Shown here: piece by piece, positions 6,088 to 7,977 of the stretch
Position numbering within the stretch: the stretch's first letter is position 1
How the letters are laid out: every line of letters starts with the position of its first letter
NCBI GenBank assembly: GCA_937874275.1
Contig: CALNAU010000236.1
Coordinates: 1 to 7,977, forward strand
DNA: 7,977 bases
Origin: an uncultured Clostridia bacterium
GTDB lineage: Bacteria > Bacillota > Clostridia > Christensenellales > Aristaeellaceae
Direction of reading: 5' to 3'
Made by a program: the position numbers and the translations under genes
Notes under the pieces: model-generated
The model's input: the letters and a program-made list of their open reading frames with translations, nothing else
What the model was told of the DNA's origin: nothing
The model's database searches: none

Positions 6088-6103
6088 TAAAATACGCTAC
6101 AAT
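6075..6103 (+). promoter_or_regulatory. Promoter of the MATE efflux gene
   Basis: TTGCGC (6075-6080) and TACAAT (6098-6103) are 17 bases apart. The expected transcription start is about 6110, which rules out the in-frame TTG at 6103 as a translation start. Confidence 0.6.
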
Positions 6104-6133
6104 TGTATATATCATATCGCGCAAGGCGCAGAT

Positions 6134-6138
6134 GGAGG
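6134..6138 (+). promoter_or_regulatory. Ribosome binding site deciding the TTG start at 6148
   Basis: GGAGG is followed by 9 bases and an in-frame TTG at 6148. No ATG or GTG in this frame lies nearby with a comparable site, so a TTG start is the best reading. Confidence 0.6.
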
Positions 6139-6147
6139 CAAAACGAG

Positions 6148-7590
6148 TTGCACGCTTTGATCAAGCGCTTTTTTTCTGCTGAATCCTTAGTCAGTAAGGA
6201 GCACCGCATCGGCCCGCTGCCGGACGACCGTTCCGCCTATCAGGAGGTATCGCGCATCGCGCTGCCTGCGGTAGCGGAGATGGTGCTGGTCAGCCTCATC
6301 AGCTCAGCGGATACCATTATGGTGGGCACGCTGGGCAAGAATGCCATCGCGGGGGTCTCCCTGCCCACACAGCCGCGTATGATTATGCTGGCTGTTTTCT
6401 TTGCCCTCAACGTGGGCGTCACAGCCATCGTTGCCCGCCGCAAGGGGGAGGAGCGGCGCGAGGCCGCCAACGCCACGCTGCGCAACGCCATCATGCTGGT
6501 GCTGGCGCTATCGCTGGTCATCATGGTGACGGTGGTATTGCTGGCGGAGCCGCTGATGCGCCTGGCCGGCGGCAACACCAATACGCCGGACGATGCCATC
6601 GTGCTGCACGATGCCATCGTCTATTTCAAAATCATGGCCTTCGGCCTGCCTGTGACGGCCATCTCCATGTGCATCAACGCGGCCATGCGCGGCGTGGGCA
6701 ATACCAAGCTCACCATGCGTGTCAACGTGATATCCAACCTGGTCAACATCTTTTTTAACTACCTGCTCATCGGCGGCCGCCTGGGCTTCCCCCGGCTGGA
6801 GGTGGCGGGCGCCGCCATCGCCAGCGTCATCGGCCTTACGGCGGCCATGGTGCTATCCCTCATGGCGGTGACGCGCGGCAAGGACAGCTACCTGCATTTA
6901 TCCCGCCACGATGATTGGCGCCCTCACGGCGAGAGCCTGCGCGGCATCGTCAAGGTGGGCGGCAATGCCATGGTGGAGCAGTTGAGCATGCGCTTTGGCT
7001 TCTTTATCTATAGCCGTATCATCTACGGCATGGGCGTCACGGTGTTCGCCGCCCACAACATCAGCATGCAGCTGCTGGGCCTCACTTTCAACTTTGCCGA
7101 TGGCCTGGCCGTGGCCGGCACCTCCTTGGTGGGGCAGAACATGGGCGCGGGCCGCAGCGATTTGAGCCTGCTCTACGGCAAAATCACCCAGCGGCTGGCG
7201 CTGGCATTTTCCCTGATTATCGCGGCCTTTGTGGCGCTGCTGCGCTACCCGCTGGCCAGCCTGTTCATCAGCGCCGGCACGCCGGGCGCGGCGACGGTCA
7301 TCACCATCGCGGCGCAAACGCTGCTGGTGGTGGCCTTCATGCAACCCGCGCAGATGAGCGCGGTGGTGCTCTCCGGCTGCCTGCGCGGCGCGGGGGATAA
7401 CCTGTATGTGGCATCCCGCATGATGATCAGCGTCAGCGTGCTGCGCCCGCTACTCACGCTGCTGGCGGTCCACGTGTTCCACATGGGCCTGCCCATGACC
7501 TGGCTGCTGGGCTTGAGCGAAATCTTTGTGCGCCTGTACTTCTTCTACACGCGTTTTGAAGGTGGGAAGTGGAAGCTCAAAAAGGTGTAG
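6148..7590 (+). CDS. MATE family efflux transporter (NorM/DinF-like)
   Basis: From the TTG at 6148 the protein has 480 residues, close to the usual 440-480 of the MATE family. It is hydrophobic throughout, and the expected 12 membrane helices can be traced in two homologous halves (first half about 36-245, second half about 265-470). Family-typical stretches include SSADTIMVGTLGKNAIAGVS at 52-71, RGVGNTKLTMRVNVISNLVN at 181-200, VGQNMGAGR at 328-336 and LRGAGDNLY at 412-420. The family exports cationic drugs, toxic metabolites or other small molecules in exchange for Na+ or H+ across the cytoplasmic membrane; the substrate here cannot be read from sequence. A charged N-terminal extension (residues 1-32) precedes the first helix. 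The gene is expressed from its own promoter and is not part of an operon. Confidence 0.9.
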   Translation: MHALIKRFFSAESLVSKEHRIGPLPDDRSAYQEVSRIALPAVAEMVLVSLISSADTIMVGTLGKNAIAGVSLPTQPRMIMLAVFFALNVGVTAIVARRKGEERREAANATLRNAIMLVLALSLVIMVTVVLLAEPLMRLAGGNTNTPDDAIVLHDAIVYFKIMAFGLPVTAISMCINAAMRGVGNTKLTMRVNVISNLVNIFFNYLLIGGRLGFPRLEVAGAAIASVIGLTAAMVLSLMAVTRGKDSYLHLSRHDDWRPHGESLRGIVKVGGNAMVEQLSMRFGFFIYSRIIYGMGVTVFAAHNISMQLLGLTFNFADGLAVAGTSLVGQNMGAGRSDLSLLYGKITQRLALAFSLIIAAFVALLRYPLASLFISAGTPGAATVITIAAQTLLVVAFMQPAQMSAVVLSGCLRGAGDNLYVASRMMISVSVLRPLLTLLAVHVFHMGLPMTWLLGLSEIFVRLYFFYTRFEGGKWKLKKV

Positions 7591-7678
7591 TGCCCGGTAC
7601 AGCGAGTGCGGTTCATGTTGATGCACATGAGCTTCCTTACTTGTGCTAATTTTAGGCTCAATATCCGCTACTCTTTCC
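7591..7678. other. Gene-free spacer between the MATE gene and the tRNA promoter
   Basis: No reading frame with a credible start is present. A short hairpin (TCATGT at 7613-7618, ACATGA at 7625-7630, loop TGATGC) follows the MATE stop codon but lacks a T run, so terminator function is doubtful. A longer-range 9-bp repeat pairs GGAAGCTCA inside the MATE gene end (7571-7579) with TGAGCTTCC (7628-7636), and its right arm overlaps that hairpin. Confidence 0.4.
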
Positions 7679-7707
7679 TTGTGCGGCCTCATGCCGCGTG
7701 CTATAAT
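7679..7707 (+). promoter_or_regulatory. Promoter of tRNA-Leu, extended -10 type
   Basis: TTGTGC (7679-7684) and a perfect TATAAT (7702-7707) are 17 bases apart, with TGC directly before the -10 hexamer (TG at 7699-7700). The predicted start near 7714 is only a few bases before the mature tRNA end at 7717. The spacer holds a small dyad, GCGGC (7683-7687) and GCCGC (7693-7697). Confidence 0.8.
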
Positions 7708-7716
7708 GCTCCTATT

Positions 7717-7803
7717 GCCGGTGTGGCGGAATGGCAGACGCATGGGACTTAAAATCCCCCGCCTCATAAGGGCGTGCCGGTTCGAGTCCGGCCACCGGCA
7801 CCA
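7717..7803 (+). tRNA. tRNA-Leu, anticodon UAA
   Basis: The 87-base gene folds into a class II tRNA. The acceptor stem is GCCGGTG (7717-7723) with CACCGGC (7793-7799), discriminator A7800 and encoded CCA (7801-7803). The D arm is GCG/CGC, and the anticodon loop CTTAAAA (7748-7754) has TAA at 7750-7752. The long variable arm is CGCCT (7760-7764) with GGGCG (7770-7774), and the T arm is GCCGG/CCGGC around TTCGAGT. The long variable arm and A discriminator fit leucine; the UAA anticodon reads UUA and, by wobble, UUG. The outermost pair of the anticodon stem (T7743 with C7759) is a mismatch, leaving four good pairs. The gene is transcribed alone from the promoter just upstream. Confidence 0.97.
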
Positions 7804-7811
7804 AATCAAAT

Positions 7812-7859
7812 ACCATCTATTGATAAAAGAAATTTTGTCGGATAGGTGGTTTTTTGTTT
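7812..7859 (+). terminator. Intrinsic terminator after tRNA-Leu
   Basis: A 9-bp stem (ACCATCTAT at 7812-7820, ATAGGTGGT at 7842-7850, one T-G pair) runs into a stretch of Ts (7850-7855) and then GTTT. The 21-base loop contains AAAA/TTTT, which could extend the hairpin. It begins 8 bases after the tRNA CCA end. Confidence 0.8.
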
Positions 7860-7860
7860 G

Positions 7861-7906
7861 CCCGAAAGTGCTTGATTTAAGCCGCTTTCGGGGTTTGTGC
7901 TTTTGT
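7861..7906 (+). terminator. Second terminator-like hairpin in tandem
   Basis: A perfect 8-bp stem (CCCGAAAG at 7861-7868, CTTTCGGG at 7885-7892) encloses a further 4-bp stem (GCTT at 7870-7873, AAGC at 7879-7882). It is followed by the T-rich, interrupted GTTTGTGCTTTTG. It may act as a back-up terminator for the tRNA. Confidence 0.5.
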
Positions 7907-7977
7907 GCTTGTAGCAATAGTTGGGGTACTGTCAAATCAAGTTCGCAACTTTGGACTCCGTTTACCATGTCACGCTG
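7907..7977. other. Unassigned sequence at the right edge
   Basis: No gene, promoter or RNA is recognisable here. The stretch is visibly less GC-rich than the protein genes and includes a small palindrome, AAGTT (7939-7943) and AACTT (7947-7951) around CGC. It could be the start of an intergenic region or of an element that lies outside the window. Confidence 0.3.

Noticed and set aside
7450..7968. A 172-codon minus-strand open frame across the tRNA region
   Set aside because: Its centre is the antisense reading of tRNA-Leu (the WCRWPDSNRH-type peptide, a well-known false protein in databases), and the rest crosses terminators and the end of the MATE gene.
7930..7977. Right-edge sequence as the terminal inverted repeat of an insertion sequence
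   Set aside because: The GGGGTACTGTC-like start and a small palindrome are suggestive, but there is no transposase, matching end or target duplication inside the window, so it cannot be supported.

Overview
The window looks like chromosomal DNA from a GC-rich Gram-positive bacterium of the Firmicutes, most likely the class Clostridia. Supporting signs are strong GGAGG-type ribosome binding sites, sigma-A-type promoters with 17-base spacers, GTG and TTG starts, a tRNA-Leu with an encoded CCA end, and families common in Clostridia (a DUF5711-like propeller protein, a Gx transporter, a DUF4428 zinc-ribbon protein). The lineage is an inference from gene content. All seven full-length protein genes and the tRNA lie on the + strand. 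I see no CRISPR array, transposase, phage gene or recognisable defence system.

Layout. (1) 3-230 is the end of a gene whose product finishes in a Pro/Gln/Thr/Gly-rich tail and a basic C-terminus, followed by a GC-rich hairpin (267-300). (2) A near-consensus promoter (319-347) drives a three-gene unit: a membrane-anchored beta-propeller-like protein (382-1491), a CvpA-family membrane protein (1507-2208) and a Gx/ECF-S-like transporter (2257-2796). It ends at a good intrinsic terminator (2830-2850). (3) A second promoter (2900-2928) drives two exported enzymes that overlap by 4 bases: a NAGPA-like phosphodiester glycosidase (2957-3934) and a PIG-L deacetylase with an N-terminal sugar-binding-like domain (3931-5073). 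They are followed by an intricate nested inverted repeat (5075-5143). (4) A DUF4428 protein with three zinc ribbons stands alone (5201-6016) and ends at a GC-rich hairpin. (5) A MATE-family efflux protein (6148-7590) has its own promoter, flanked by inverted repeats. (6) tRNA-Leu(UAA) (7717-7803) has an extended -10 promoter and a tandem pair of terminator-like hairpins. The last ~85 bases show no gene.

How the genes may work together. The clearest functional pairing is the glycosidase/deacetylase operon. Both enzymes carry signal peptides and both families act on amino-sugar glycans, so joint processing of an extracellular or cell-wall glycan is a reasonable hypothesis. The first operon is a set of envelope proteins of unknown joint role. 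Several true starts lie downstream of the longest possible reading frame, as shown by promoter and ribosome-binding-site positions: 382 rather than 349, 2257 rather than 2251, 2957 rather than 2774, and 6148 rather than 6103.
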